Notes: generated by a model from the letters alone, not told the origin. Counted from the first letter of the stretch, positions 1 through 12,230 are shown. The stretch: 64,000 bases of DNA from Tethya wilhelma (GCA_964030475.1 CAXIPT010000001.1:600229-664228), one strand, 5' to 3'. Numbers and translations are program-made.

Positions 1-1497
1 GACAAGGGTCCAGTGCCTGAGGGAACTGGGGGTGGAGCAGGAGGGTTTGATGGAGGAGGGGGTGGGGCACTGAATCCAAAGGAGGGTGGTAGCGTGGTCC
101 ATGAGCTGGGGGGCGGGGCAGGAGGGGAGGAGGGGATGGGAGAGAGGGGTCCACGATCCTGATGGGAGAGAAACAGATGTGAGTACATCAGTTAAACTAT
201 TGTGTAAACAATAACAATATCACAGCCACAGATATAGCTACAGTACTGGTACAATGTACAAGATTGTAAATTATACCAGGTGTACTAGTAAGTCAGGGCA
301 TTTCTGGCCACACAAAAATACACTGATGTCACAGGAAAGCTAGCAGCTATTAGTCGTGTGTTGTGTAAGTTTAAGAACACTGTTGATACACATTGTAAAC
401 TTTATCAGCTTACTTTGAATCTGGATTGGTGCTCAGTAGAACCATTAGCATCCAGAGAGTGGGCTTTCCTCTTTGTTAGCTTCCTGAACAGTTTTCCTGG
501 ACTCAAACGCTTCTTCTTAATCTTGTTGAATTTCATTTTCTTAACCCTCTCACTAATATTACGTCCAGTGTTGTGTTCTCTCTTTATCGACCGTCGTTCT
601 TCTACATCTTTGGTCTGTACTACTGGTTTTTGTGACGGAAGCTTGGTAAAGTTTTTTGTGACATGCCCTCCACTCTCCTCAGATGGTGACACGATGTCGT
701 GCTTCAGTTCAGACACGGAGTTCAGTTTCCGCAGCACCCGTTGTCTTCGCGAGGGAATCTTGAAGAAGTTGTTGATGACATGTTCACTCTCCTGTCGGAT
801 AAAGTTGGACGCCTCCATTCTATCGGGAATGACCTCCGACTGTGTGAGCAGAATGTTCCCCTTCCTGCTATCACCACCACCCAATGTGTGTTCACTGGCA
901 TCCTGATAGGCATTGACATAGACCCGGTGATTGAACAGTCGCCTAGCTCTCGTCCTGGACCCCTTGTCTTCCCGTCCTGCTTGCACCAGCTTCATGTTCC
1001 TCAGAGACTCCAGCTCCTCATTCCGTGAGGCCTTGAGGGATTTGGAGAGATGTTTGATCTGCTTGGCTTCTTCCCCGCTGAGTCCCTCTCTGGAGCTCTT
1101 CCGTGACCCAGGGGGTGGAGCTTNTTTCCCTTTTGATGTCTCACCGAGAGGACCATTTTGACGCTTTGTGAGAATGTTTCTGGCAATTTTCCCAGCTTTG
1201 AGGGCTTCACGGACCTGAATCAATGGGGGGTGGAGATTGTATCAACAACCTTAGTTTAGAAGTTAATCAATCGGATTCTCAGTTATATTAAACTCACTCT
1301 TTTCTAAACTTACGCTATCTATGTTTGTATCTAGAAAATAGAGTAAAGTTGATTGTGTGTTTACAAGCTAAAGTCGTGAAGTGACCTACTTTTCCCATTT
1401 GGGTGATTCTGCTCAGTTCTTCACTCGACTCCATCTTCCTCCTGTCATCCAGCCGTACCAGACCGTCCTGGAACTCAACTTCCTCAGACAGATCCAT
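1..1497 (-). CDS. Unrecognised charged protein with proline-rich tail (3 exons, 3' end off window)
   Basis: Predicted exons on the minus strand are 1390-1497 (start codon 1497-1495), 414-1214 and 1-158 (open at the window edge). The joins are supported by donor GTAGGT after 1390, acceptor TTGATTCAG before 1214, donor GTAAGC after 414 and a pyrimidine-rich acceptor before 158; all are phase 0. Without the last splice the reading frame stops at 405. The first 36 residues are acidic, the middle ~267 are rich in K, R, S and E with a very basic stretch near the end, and the third exon is proline-rich (runs of three to five prolines). I see no domain I recognise. The N at 1124 makes one residue uncertain. 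A nuclear or scaffold role would be guesswork. The start lies 195 bp from the divergent gene at 1692, so a shared promoter is likely. Confidence 0.6.
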
Positions 1498-1691
1498 GAA
1501 GAACACTCAGAAAACCAACTGTGAACTAATTTTGTGCACTTTGTACGTTGAAGTGTCTGGAAACCAAAACAATGCTGGGAGGGGATTTACCTTACAACAC
1601 GATTTACTCGGGGATGGCCGCGGAAATTGGTGTTTAATTAACGGGACATCCTCAATTGGTATAATTAGCTCCCATTGGACTCCCAACAACA

Positions 1692-2512
1692 ATGGCTAGC
1701 GTAGAGACGCCAGAGGCACTCAGCCCAGCTGAACTACCCGAGGCAGAGAGAACCAGCACTCCACCGCTAGAGGAAGTAGACCTTGTCATACAGGACAGCA
1801 GCTTGGTTAGTCCTGGTCACAGGAAGCCAAAAGTATGTTTGAGTCGCATGTCTTTATTTAGGCTGCCATGGCCCAATAACTCGTGACCAATTGAATGTGA
1901 TATTTTGTGCACCCCTACAGTTCAAGCCCACTGTACCCAAGCCCTTCAACCTGGGCATTGATAGGAGGATTGCAGAGAGACAGAGGTTTGATGATGGAAG
2001 GAAGAAGAGAGAGAGAGCTGCTGAAGAGAGAGACAAGGTCTTGAAGGACCGACGCAAGAAGGAAGAAGAGAAGGAAATCAAGGAGTACCGGAAGACACTT
2101 GAGTTCAAGGTCTGTAGGACATGTCTGTGAAGCATCATAGGCCGACATACTGTATTTCATGTACCACTCTCTTCTAAAGCATAGCTAGCATAGTTTAGTG
2201 AGTACTGATAACAGAGCATGCACGGAAAAATTTGTTTTACATTAATACATACAAAATGCACATAATGTGGTACAGGCACATAATGCTTTTATGTATAATT
2301 GTGCACATACACACATACACATGTGAGCACACCATCATTGTGTACTGCAGGCCACTCCCATCAAGAAGTACAGAGGCATCACTATCCTTCCCAGTGAGAA
2401 GGAGCCCACCTACCCCGTTGGTCCTGAGCTGGTCTCGGGTGACGGACCCAGGAGCACCAGTGTCGGCAGCAGTCTCCACGAGGAGTCCTACAGCCCAGAG
2501 CACGAGCCATGA
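1692..2512 (+). CDS. Small TPX2-domain-like microtubule-associated protein
   Basis: Exons 1692-1832, 1921-2109 and 2351-2512 join in phase 0 (donors GTATGT and GTCTGT, acceptors CCCCTACAG and GTACTGCAG) to give 163 residues. Residues ~48-111 run KPFNLGIDRRIAERQRF followed by a long E/K/R helix, and the third exon opens with ATPIKKY. A KPF-x-L-x-x-(D/E)-R-R motif, a charged helix, then F-K-A-x-P-I is the pattern of the TPX2 C-terminal domain (PF06886), which binds microtubules. The N-terminal 47 residues are acidic and S/T/P-rich, probably disordered. The protein is much shorter than vertebrate TPX2, so it is a small family member rather than TPX2 itself. Poly(A) signals AATAAA lie at 2520 and 2680. 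Confidence 0.65.
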
Positions 2513-2679
2513 CCTGATGAATAAACTATGAGTTAATCACACTCACAATACATCAATCAATAACCAGCCATTTTTTAGTGTTTAGCACAATGTATTATGA
2601 TTTCACTTTATGAATTGTGCCTCTTGTCTTTGTGTATTTATTGTGCTCTAATGTATGCAAACATTTAACATCTGTTGTT

Positions 2680-2685
2680 AATAAA
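2680..2685 (+). promoter_or_regulatory. Polyadenylation signal AATAAA
   Basis: AATAAA 168 bp after the stop of the TPX2-like gene; a second AATAAA at 2520-2525 lies only 8 bp past the stop. The distal one leaves a more usual 3' UTR. Confidence 0.5.
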
Positions 2686-2846
2686 CACTCAATTATGTCA
2701 GCTATTTGAAACTGGAACAGCAGATTGGCAAGGGGTCGACAATGTGTATGCTAGCTATAGTAAATATATCAAGGTCAATTCTTATCAACTAAGCCTAACG
2801 ACCGTTAGTTACCTAGGCTAAGTCTTAGTGCCCAGGGAAAAAAAGC

Positions 2847-2905
2847 AAATGACTCGCTGAGTGAAGCACTCTTCCAATTCAATGGAAATCCTCCCAGAAT
2901 CCTTG
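2847..2905 (+). pseudogene. Relic of CEP290 first exon
   Basis: The stretch beginning ATGACTCGCTGAGTGAAGCA closely matches CEP290 exon 1 at 6575-6645 (ATGAGTCGCTGAGTGAAGCA), including the following AATCC..CC.CAGAATCC-type segment, with indels. No reading frame survives. It lies ~140 bp upstream of IDO copy A. The rest of 2513-3048 holds only a CpG-rich patch at about 2960-3000 (GCGCGCGCCGGCCGGCCG), plausibly part of the IDO promoter. Confidence 0.5.
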
Positions 2906-3048
2906 TTCTTGTATTTTATGGTAGGCTGGTAGCTAGACCGATCAGTGCGCCCAGAATGCGATAGTGCGCGCGCCGGCCGGCCGTTCGGGGACGCACGTGA
3001 TCCTGCAAATCATATGATCTAAGTGGAGGGGTTCCTTGGATAGTCAAT

Positions 3049-4203
3049 ATGTCTGCTTGTCAAGATATGCAAGATTCTAAAGCAAGGTTTGCTTTGAGCA
3101 ACTTCGGTATCTCTGATCGCGGCTTCCTTCCTGATGATCCGCTGAAGCGGTTGCCTGGCGATTATTTCTCCAAATGGGAGGAGCTTGTTTGTGATTTGCC
3201 ACGTCTGCTCAAGGAGCAGCGGGTTAGGGAGCAAGTTGATGGCCTCCCTGATGTAGAGTTTAACGATCACACCCTGAAATCAGAAGCAGAGTGGCAAAGA
3301 GCCTATGTAATGTTAGGCTTCTTGGCTCAAGCTTACATCTGGATGGAGGGAAATATTGAACAACCTTTGAAGACAGTTCCCCCAAAACTAGCAGTGCCAT
3401 GGCACCATGTGTCGGAGCACATTGGCGTGCCACCAGCCTTTTCTTATGCTGCAGCAGTGCTGTACAATTTCTCTCTGATTGATCCCAGCAAGCCACTGTC
3501 AGTGGACAACTTGGAAGCCATCACAACCTTCCTTGGTGATCCCATGGAATCCTGGTTCTATGTAGTGCATGCTCACATTGAATATGTAGCAGCCAATGGA
3601 CTCAAGAGGATTGAACATGCCTACACCGCTATGGCCCAACAGGAGAATATAGCTTTAGCTCATGATTTGCAAGAGATTGTAGCTGTTTTGAAAGAAATGG
3701 TTTCAATTTTTAAGAGAATGTACGAAGGTTGCAAACCTGATTTTGTCTTCAACCAACTTCTTGTTTATTTTGAAGGCTCAAAAAATCATGGTTTTATTTA
3801 TGAAGGTGTCAGTCCAACTCCACAGTACTTTGTATCTGCCAGTGGTGCTGAAGATACTGCAATTCCTGCTTTTGATATCTTCCTAGGGACACAGCACGAT
3901 CCAAAGCAACAAGAGCTGATGGATGAGTACAAAAGATTCATGCCTCGTAACCACAGGGACTTCCTCTCAAGATTGAGTGCCCAGCCATCACTTAGGGAGT
4001 ATGTGAAGAGCTGTGGTGATGCTGAACTAACTAGGAGCTACAATGAGGCAGTGGGTGCTCTGTGTGTGTTCAGAAAGACCCATCTTGGTTTTGTTCATAG
4101 CTATATGCTTAAGTTCTTGCCGAAGGAAGGCAGTGAACTGGCTGACGATACCAGAGAGTTCTTGATAAGTGTACGAGAAGATACTAATAAACTCATTGTG
4201 TGA
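3049..4203 (+). CDS. IDO: Indoleamine 2,3-dioxygenase, copy A (intronless)
   Basis: 384-residue intact frame. IDO is a cytosolic haem enzyme that opens the indole ring of tryptophan to N-formylkynurenine, the first step of the kynurenine pathway. The whole family pattern is visible: RGFLPDDPL near residue 24, LAVPWHHVSEHIG near 120, ESWFYVVHAHIE near 170, FIYEGV near 255, AFDIFLGTQHDP near 278, MPRNHRDFL near 302, and FRKTHLGFVHSY, where His345 fits the proximal haem ligand (human His346). Length matches the family (~400). Two pocket positions differ from human IDO1 by eye alignment: the Ser167 position is His and the Arg231 position is Leu. No introns interrupt it, unlike its neighbours. Copy B at 30319 is about 90% identical in protein. 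The start at 3049 is the first ATG and aligns with MSACQ of copy B. Confidence 0.93.
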   Translation: MSACQDMQDSKARFALSNFGISDRGFLPDDPLKRLPGDYFSKWEELVCDLPRLLKEQRVREQVDGLPDVEFNDHTLKSEAEWQRAYVMLGFLAQAYIWMEGNIEQPLKTVPPKLAVPWHHVSEHIGVPPAFSYAAAVLYNFSLIDPSKPLSVDNLEAITTFLGDPMESWFYVVHAHIEYVAANGLKRIEHAYTAMAQQENIALAHDLQEIVAVLKEMVSIFKRMYEGCKPDFVFNQLLVYFEGSKNHGFIYEGVSPTPQYFVSASGAEDTAIPAFDIFLGTQHDPKQQELMDEYKRFMPRNHRDFLSRLSAQPSLREYVKSCGDAELTRSYNEAVGALCVFRKTHLGFVHSYMLKFLPKEGSELADDTREFLISVREDTNKLIV

Positions 4204-4268
4204 TCCACTTATACAGTAATATTTTTTTATCTATAGCTTTATTGACTATATATACATATATATAAATA

Positions 4269-5175
4269 TTATAATAATAATAATAATAATAATAATGCTT
4301 TACAGTGGAGATACGTACTAGTATGTGAGTCAAGTGTAAGGTGATAAAAAGTAATGTAAGATTGAAGTCCACTGACAGTCTGATCCTGGATAGGACAGCT
4401 GGAAGTTAAGCTAATAATTATTTACTATGATACACAGACTGATAAAAACTGAAGTAAAGAGCACAGGACATATACAATACTAAACACATTTGATAATAAC
4501 AGTCGAACAGACATGAGGTCATCTACCGCATGAGTGACAGTAGTCACAAGGACAGGAGAAATGGTAGGTGCAGGAGATGTTTGCATCGAAGTTGTTAGTA
4601 AAGTGATCCCAGAGAATAGTATGGATCTTGGACTTAATGGTGGAGAATGATAGAGATAGGTCAATAAAAGGTAGTTTGTTCCAAAGCCGGGAGATTCTGT
4701 TGAAATAAAAATGTCTAACTTTGGAGGAATGGGTGAGGTTGATCACGAGTTTGTTGTTCTTTCCAGAGCGGGTGGCGGAGGAGACAAATTTAATGTAGTC
4801 GGTTATATGAAAGTTATCAGGGGGAGACTTCAGACACTTGACAAGGAACATTAGGTCAAGGAGTTCTAACCAGTGCATCAAGGGTAGCAACTGCAATTTG
4901 ATAAGTCTCTCCTTGTAGGGACTTACACTGTCTCCTAAGATAAATTTAGTTGCTCTACGCTGTACTTGCTCCATTTGTTTGAAATCAGATGCAACATAGG
5001 GCCTCCAGAGTTGACAGCAATAAGAGAATTTGGATCGAACTAGCGACAGATATAAAGTCTTTTTAACTGCTATCGGAGAACTGCTTGAGATAGTACGTCT
5101 AACCAAGTTTAGAGCCATGTAGGCTTTCTTACAGGTCGCTTTGATGTGGCCAGGTAAGATCTTCGGAGACAATGA
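4269..5175 (-). mobile_element. 5'-truncated non-LTR retrotransposon (LINE), RT C-terminus
   Basis: The minus-strand frame 5172-4519 (217 residues) carries the C-terminal end of a jockey/CR1/L2-like reverse transcriptase: SLVRSKFSYCCQLWRPY, the QVQRRATKFILG motif, KERLIKLQLLPL, and a terminal RLWNKLP. This is the thumb and tail region; the catalytic FADD region is missing, so the copy is 5' truncated near 5175. Downstream on the same strand the element ends in an (ATT)n run at 4269-4297, as CR1/L2 elements end in short tandem repeats. Inactive. Confidence 0.85.
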
Positions 5176-5783
5176 TGCCTAGATTATATAATATTTAATT
5201 TTATATGTTAGCTATCAATCAAAACTTGGCAAGCCATACCGTACCATTATTGAGCTGCAATACAAAGTTGAACAAGTCTTACAATAAAAAGTGTATAGCC
5301 CTGCATGAATGCTGAATCTTATGCGTCACCGTCGTGCATACAAATTTAAATTAAAGGGCAATAACTGTCAATAACTTTAATATAACCATGCTAAACATAC
5401 ATACTGGAATTAGTGATACATTTTTTTTTTTGACATCTCATACATGTATACAGTGGAATTAGAAATGGCTGATTTTGAACTACGTGCATTCTACTATAGT
5501 GTTGGACATATTCTATATATTGCTACATGTCAGAGGTTTCTATACATACTATGTGGGTATACGCGTAACTTTTGTTATAATAGTAGCCCTGTTATATTAT
5601 CTATGATGGATCCAAGTTATGAAGAAATTTTGAAGGCTCTGAGTTTAGTCTTTGAAGGGGGTCTCCAAAATGCTGCTGAGGGGCCCCTTTTCGAATTTCT
5701 CGGGGGTCCCATTCCGATGTAACGACCATGTACCATTTACCTGTACCGGATGCAAAGTGGCGCGAAAACAAACAACATGCAAG

Positions 5784-6493
5784 CATAGATAATATATACG
5801 CTTCACGTGGATTGGAAACGCCTCCGTATACTGGGAAAAACGCGCTCGCAATCATCGGTATGGCACCAATACGGAAAACGCAGAATTTACTGAATTCAGT
5901 GTTAAAAATTGCCATGTTTTGTGCTTTTTTTAAACGCTTGCTGTTCACTTGGAAACCTTTAAGTATACCCGGCCCAGTAAAGGTGTCTTAGTACTTCAAA
6001 AAGAAGCAGGTAATGTGTCTTGCAAATCTGTACAATTGCAGTTGCCCCTGCACAAGTTTGTGCTATTTGTTACACAAGCATTTGAGTGCTCTAGAATTCT
6101 TTTGACCATAAAGCAAGGTGTAGATATAGCCTCTCCCAGTCCAGATGCTCACAACTATGACATCCTGAGCAAGCACTGTTTTGAACTGGCTATAGAAACT
6201 TGAGTAGCCCTGCACAAGTACTGCCATAACCGAAGTATAAGCCACTAGTAGCATTTAGATCCATTGGTAGACGTTAGCATCAGAACTAAATCAAGTCACG
6301 AGGTAAACGTAATCTCTTCTGAACGTTTTTCGTGTTGATTTTTCAATTTCTTTGCCAGAAGTAGAGCTAAGCACACTCCATCCATTCTCTACTCGAGCAG
6401 CTGGCCATACCGATGTCTGCGAATAAAAATTCCGCGGACCACTCCGTAAACTATCTCGTTTCCAATCCACGTGAAGCGTATATATTATCTATG
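5784..6493. repeat. Inverted-repeat element with 37-bp perfect arms
   Basis: 5784-5820 is the exact reverse complement of 6457-6493 (CATAGATAATATATACGCTT onward for 37 bases), spanning 710 bp. No coding frame in between looks real. A non-autonomous DNA transposon is the simplest reading; I see no clear target-site duplication. The remainder of 5176-6526 shows nothing I can name. Confidence 0.55.
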
Positions 6494-6526
6494 ATGCAAG
6501 GGAGACAGAAGGCCCAGTAGGTCGCT

Positions 6527-8006
6527 ATGGACTGGGAGAGGGTTCTAGCCGTTGATACAGAGGAAATAGAGGCGAATGAGTCGCTGAGTGAAGCACTCTA
6601 TGAGTTCTTTCTTCTCAACAGAATCCCTCAGGACCCTGGTTCGTGACTTCATAAAACTCAAATTTTTTTGTATATCAGTGAGTAGTTTTATAAACTTCTA
6701 AAGTTATTTATTCATCTTTCAGCGTCCTCTGAAGGTGCACTGGTAGGAAGGCCTGATAGTTTGCTGAAGCTGGCCTCTGTCCTCAGGTTGGTGTTGAGAG
6801 TGAAGGGTCTGGAGGCACAGGCAGCCGAGGAGGAGCTGGGAGATGTCCAGGCACAGTATGAGGCAGCTACCTCCAATGTAGGCGCCTCTGAGACTGACCT
6901 CGTGAACAAGGTGTGTGTGTGTGTATGGGTGTGCATAGATATTATTCATGGTGTGTCTCATTTAGAATGTTCTACTAAACAGGACTTTCTGTGCCGTGAT
7001 AATAACTAACCATGTTGTGGCATACCATGGTGTGGTGAAATAGACATTCAAATGAGTACCGTATACCGCTTAATTTTCGTGGTACTTAACTTTCGCGGTT
7101 TTCGCGGATCGAACGATATCCGCGAAAATTGTTCAACGAAAAATTGCGTGCTCATATGCGTGCGCACACGAATGATATCAATCCGCGAAACTTATTCAAC
7201 GAAAATCTGCAATAGCGCAATCCACGAAAATTAAGCGGTATACGGTATGTTCATTCTACATAGATTTTACGGCTGGAAAAGGAGATTCGTCAAAGGGACT
7301 CTGAGATTGCTCAGCTGTCACAGCGAGCAGGGGCTCCCTCGCCAGCTACCACTAACGAGACGAGAAGGTTACAACAACTAGTGGATGATCTGAGACATGA
7401 GCTTACAGAGGTCAAAAGGTCACTGGACCATGAGCGGAGGGAGACTGAGAGATTGTCTCGTGATGTATCCTCAGAGAGACTCCGAGCTAGAGAGGTGAGT
7501 CAAGGAGACCAGAAATCATCAGATGAGTGTGCCAGAGCAGGCTGACTCTCTCTGGGACTATATCAGCATTTAGCTTGCTCCAGTTATCACCAGTAATCTT
7601 ACAAATATAGTCTCTATACCCAAGCCATTTTGTGAGTTTTAAACGCAAGGAAACTCTTTCTGTTTTACGTATATACCTGCACACAACAATAGCTGCTACG
7701 CAAATGTTTGAGTCTGAGTTTGAAAGTAGTTGGTTAGGACTTCATACATAGCTAGCTGTTTTACTTTAGTCTGTTGGCAACTCACACCTCATGCCTTTCC
7801 CTTTCAGTTGGATCATCAGCTGGAGAGGTATCGCCATGACATGGAGGACTACCGCAGGCAGCTGGACTGGCAGAGGGAGAGTGAGGCCACCAAGAAGGGA
7901 GATGACTCCAACTTCAAGAGAAGACTGCAAGAACAGGACAAGGAGATCTCAGAGCAGCTGGACCAGATTGAGGTGGGCTCTCACTGATGAGATCAATGGT
8001 CACTGT

Positions 8007-8047
<41 letters not shown>

Positions 8048-8145
8048 GAGATGATTCGTGCAAGAGAGGCTCTGGAGAAGCAGCTTCATGAGCTCACACT
8101 ACAGCTAGGCCACGTGGAGGAGCAGAGGATTGGTGCACTGAGAGN
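6527..8145 (+). CDS. CEP290: CEP290 N-terminal exons 1-5 (truncated at N 8145)
   Basis: Five exons join in frame: 6527-6638, 6723-6910, 7264-7494, 7808-7972 and 8048-8144 (donors GTTCGT, GTGTGT, GTGAGT, GTGGGC; acceptors TTTCAG, CATAG, TTTCAG, CTCAG). CEP290 is a very long coiled-coil protein of the ciliary transition zone and basal body. The start MDWERVLAVDTEEIEANESL parallels the human N-terminus (INWKEIMKVDPDDL, then EEL), and exon 4 (YRHDMEDYRRQLDWQRES then GDDSNFKRRLQEQDKEISEQ) parallels human IIDYQKQIDSQKE..GEDSDYRSQL. Everything so far is coiled coil. The fifth exon runs into the N, and no later exon follows on this strand. Decayed C-terminal exons lie inverted at 21583-22760. The exon 1 donor was chosen because only it restores phase with exon 2. 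Confidence 0.85.
7057..7247. mobile_element. MITE in CEP290 intron 2, 26-bp perfect TIRs
   Basis: Ends are TACCGTATACCGCTTAATTT... and its exact reverse complement at 7222-7247 (26 bp). The interior is rich in TCGCGG/CCGCGA inverted motifs, so the whole 191 bp can fold. The outermost TA on both sides fits a TA target duplication (Tc1/mariner-like), which is inference. Confidence 0.7.
8011..8047 (+). repeat. (CT)n microsatellite forming a splice-acceptor tract
   Basis: An uninterrupted CT array ends directly in CAG at the start of CEP290 exon 5, so it is the polypyrimidine tract of intron 4. Confidence 0.85.
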
Positions 8146-10114
8146 CATTTGCTAGTTCTTGTATTTAATTAGCCAACAATTTTTTAGGTCCATCATTTTG
8201 GAAGTAAAACTGATAGAGATTCTTAATATTTGTACAACGGCAAGTGGAGTGGTGAAATATACATACAACCTTCTTTCATTCACCTTTGATAAGAAGCACA
8301 TGTACATAATTGTAAAAAACTGGAAGTTCTCCAAGTTTTCTAAGCATGACAGCCAAGAAATATACTGTACTTTCTCTGACAGTTTGGCTCTCCATTTCAC
8401 TTGTAAAAAGGTGCTTATCAAGCGCTAGCACACTCTTGAGCACTTGAACTAGCTTTAATGACATCATTCATTTGGAAACGTAATCTTGCATTGGCTCATT
8501 ATTAGGTGCAAATTGTTATTTAGCTAGCACATACTTTTCTACTGTTATTTCAATAAGTGAATGCGCTAAACAATCTAACTACGGTACAACACAAGACTCC
8601 CTTACATAATTAGTACTACTACCCAGTAGGAATGGACCATGTATCCCGTATAGCATACAAACCTCTAGCATAATATTGCATGGACATTGCCACAACATAC
8701 ATGCATGTACATTAATAGTTGTGACGGTAATCTACTGCTTAACAGGATTGAAAATAAGCTATACATATACAGTTGCTCCAGCCTCATACCAGGCCAGGCC
8801 TTCCCAGTGTGTTTACATGTACATGCTGCTTGTACACATGGTAGACAATCACCGTATCTATACAGATAGATCTAAGTGACAATTAACCCTAAAAAGTACT
8901 TTGTGGGGTCTGGATGGGGGGGGGGGGAAGAGTATATATATATATACTCTGTCTGAGCTGAATTGGCCATCCGGTTGACCGTCCATGTGTTGAATGTGAA
9001 GAATGTGCAGTGCAATAAACAAAGTGCACGTGAGCTCTACAGATGCTCTACGTAAATGTCACATGATACAAAGGTGAGAGCGAGCGTTAATTAGAAAGAA
9101 TGCTAAATGGCTCGCATTGCTTTGTATGGCGGCAAGTTTTGTTTCTCCAAGTTTCAAAAAATTGTTTGGGTTGTTATTCAGCTGTTTGTGAGATATTCGC
9201 ACAAAAGTGAGTGCCAACTCAGCTCAGACAGAGTATAGTGAAGTAAAGTTTCAGGTCTCAATCAAGTTGCCTACAATTGTGAGATCCCTCAAATATTTCT
9301 ATCATGTAGGAATGAGCCATATATTAATATATGCACGTGTCCCATATAGACACATGCAGTACAACATTTTTGAGCATATACAAACCTCTAGCATCTTATG
9401 GACATTGCCACTACATGCATGTGTACATTAATAGTTGTGCTGGTAATCTACTCCATAACAGGATTGAAAATAAGCTATACATATACAGTTGCTCCAGCCT
9501 CATACCAGGCCAGGCCTTCCCAGTGTGTTTACATGTATGTACGGCGTAGATCATGTATAGTATCTAAGAGAAAGAGACCAGTTCCTGTTCCTAGATATGT
9601 GAGGCTGAGGTTTCCACCAGACCATCCTATATTCACACTCAATCATCAGGCTCTGATGCAGTTTCAAGTACAGACAATATCATAGCTGTAGCCAGGACCA
9701 GATCTAAACAAAGGTATAGTACACCATAGTAGTACCATATCTATAAGGTAGCAAAAGTGCTATTGGTGTGCTTAATAACAAGCCACGAAGAAGACTTACA
9801 TTTGTATAAGCGCTTATCAACAAATAAGGACCTATACGCAAGATGCATTTAACAACATGCCAGTACAATGTCATGTGCAGTATAGGTAAACTGCTATACA
9901 TGAAATTTCAGTCCCACAAAGTAAGCATATACAGGATAATATTTTTGTTTGAGCAATACAAATTAATTTAACAAGCAATGGCTATATAGTTAGCGTGGTA
10001 TATTCAAATTATTAATAATCTTAGTGTTTGCAGCCTCCTATACTAGTATCTATAATTATCTATATTTGTTCTCAGGCCATGTGTGTGGCAAACTTCTCAA
10101 ACTCTTTTGCTCAA
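8146..10114. other. Gene-free stretch with a diverged direct repeat
   Basis: No convincing exon. A ~140-bp unit at 8680-8822 (GTTGCTCCAGCCTCATACCA, then GGCCAGGCCTTCCC) recurs at 9406-9536 with ~90% identity, and a shorter remnant is at 17010-17085. There is also a poly-G run at 8917-8927. Otherwise AT-rich with nothing recognisable. Confidence 0.6.
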
Positions 10115-10870
10115 TCAACATTCACTCAGAGGCACACATACAACATCATCTTTGATCACCTCTCCGTTAGGGCACTCACAGCGAGCAACACACTGCAAAG
10201 TGCATTGTGGATGGGGGTCTTCACAAGTGGCATCACAAGCTGATCCGCACTCCTTGAAGACTTGACCATCTACATGTCCATAGCACTCTATACAAATGAT
10301 ATATAGTCAGTATTATGAGCTGTAATTAATTAAGAAAAGGTATAGGTATATACTGTACATGCACATGTGTTCTTTTGAACTATAGGAAAACATGAGTTAT
10401 AACTGTACAGGTAGTGATGTATACAATCAGTATATTAAAGCTGAAGGTGACGTCCATACACTCAATCATAAATTATGATTTAGCCCATGTTTTAGCATCC
10501 TCTATACCTTGGTAGTATATTGTACAAGCGGATATTACTGATAAAAAAATTTATATTAGCTGTAGACAGTTAATACCTTCTTGTGCTCCAGCGTGATCAT
10601 AGTAATCATACTTCAGTTCAGTTTTGCCAGGAGGTCCTGTGGGTACAAACAGCAATGAAACGGAAGGACAGTCAAAGAAAAAAAATTTAGCCCTTGTTTT
10701 TTGCATTGTTTAATCATGCATGTACCTTGGTAATATAATCATTTGCTACATGTAGAGTTACCTCTTTGTACATGTGCTTTGGCACGATAGCGATAGGCAT
10801 CACGTTTGTGAGGAAGTGCTGAGACAACCGTCAGGGTGACAAGGAGAGTGATGGCTATAGCAACCTTCAT
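10115..10870 (-). CDS. Secreted TIL-domain (trypsin-inhibitor-like) protein, gene A
   Basis: Exons on the minus strand are 10762-10870, 10577-10636 and 10115-10287, all joined at phase 1, giving 113 residues. Residues 1-19 (MKVAIAITLLVTLTVVSA) are a clear signal peptide. A short basic linker (contains KR) and a 20-residue exon follow (PPGKTELKYDYYDH). The last exon has ten cysteines in the spacing of the TIL domain (PF01826): C-x6-8-CGSAC-DATC, then C-x3-C-x3-CEC, ending SEC. TIL domains commonly inhibit serine proteases or form parts of secreted mucin-like proteins; the exact target cannot be read. Gene B at 12231-15813 is a tandem paralogue; flanking sequence on both sides is also duplicated. 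Confidence 0.85.
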
Positions 10871-12230
10871 GGCTGGACACTGTAGAATCCCAAGTTTGTA
10901 GAAGGGAGGAGAGAATATCAAACTTTAAGAATTTGGTTGATCCTCTTTCAGTTCAATCATCAGGTGCTGTATGTCGTTGCAATAGCTCCTTTTATACATC
11001 TTCCCACTCACTGACAGTGTGTGTGCATGTGTGTGAATGATGACCTACACAGCTGTAGGAACTGTTAGCTAATTTTCTTGATGAAAGAAAATTATGTATT
11101 TAATTGGTCAACGATTGTTACGCACATCATTTGGTAGTGAAATTGATAGAGATTCTTGTATGTGAATCAAAATGGGAACCTGATTCATGGATCAACATCT
11201 AATAGTATAACAAGTGTTGTGTTATCGACAAAATTTTAGAAAGCTTTTAACCCATGCACGGAACAGCCATGTGGCCTATTTACAACAACTGTATAATGGT
11301 ATGTGATGCAATAATTGTGCATGCATGTGTATGATTATAGGAAACTATATATTGTACGTAGAGGCAATGAATGCACTATATAGACACAAATTTTTGCAAG
11401 ATTTTTGAAGAGAGATATACCATATATCGAGAAAGTAACTTTCATAGTAGTGTGGGCACTTACATCATCGATCGGTAAAGGTCATCAAATTCAAATGCAT
11501 AACTGGAACAATTTTAGCCAAATTGCCCCATTATTATGACTCTCAATTGGCTCGCTATACTTCCACAAATTTTGGCCCTGCAGGATTACACTGCCTCGTG
11601 CGCTTGGCAATGATGACCTTTACCTACAACAAGATGTATGCTTCTGGCATGTGGTTGTCTGTTTAGATTTGTTGTCAGCAAACACATGCACCTCATGATG
11701 GTCAGCTGGTCACTGACAATTTAGAGTGAACTCTAATGATTATATGATATGGTGGAGCACTGCATTTCAAACAGCTACATGTGCTCAATATATAGTTGCA
11801 TGCTCTAAGTAACCATGCAGAATATAAAAGTATACACTGTAAATTTGTTTGAACAGTTGTACAGTGATGCACATGCGTTCCTTGAAGACTTGACCTTCTT
11901 CTTCACAGTCTACAAGTCACAGGCATATACAACAAAGGTGTGCATTATTAGGAGGAGCAATTGCATGAAGTAGTTATGTGCCGAAATTCAGAGTCTTTCC
12001 TTGTTTCCTTACTTTTATAGCACTGCCCATTCCTACACTATTTATTTTTATGAAATTTTTACTACTTGTAATATTTTTGTTTGAGCAATACAAATTTATT
12101 TGACAAGCAAAAAAAGCTAAAGTTAGCGTAGCATATTATAAGTTATAATCAGTTATAGTGTTAGCAGCCTCCTGTAGTACTAGTGTATCTATATTTGTTC
12201 TTGGGCCATGTGTGTGGCCATGGCAACTTC
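10871..12230. other. Intergenic spacer between TIL genes
   Basis: Part of the tandem duplication: 11045-11320 matches 16125-16400 (shared TAGGAACTGTTAGCTAATTT and following sequence). Around 11960-12075 there is half of the dispersed ~400-bp inverted-repeat element (GCACTGCCCATTCCTACACT). No exon seen. Confidence 0.6.

Noticed and set aside
3049..4203. Tryptophan 2,3-dioxygenase rather than IDO
   Set aside because: The overall motif order, length and C-terminal proximal-His context match IDO; only one pocket residue is TDO-like.
5444..6203. Several open frames of 84-115 residues on both strands
   Set aside because: Overlap an inverted-repeat element, with no shared frame or recognisable protein.
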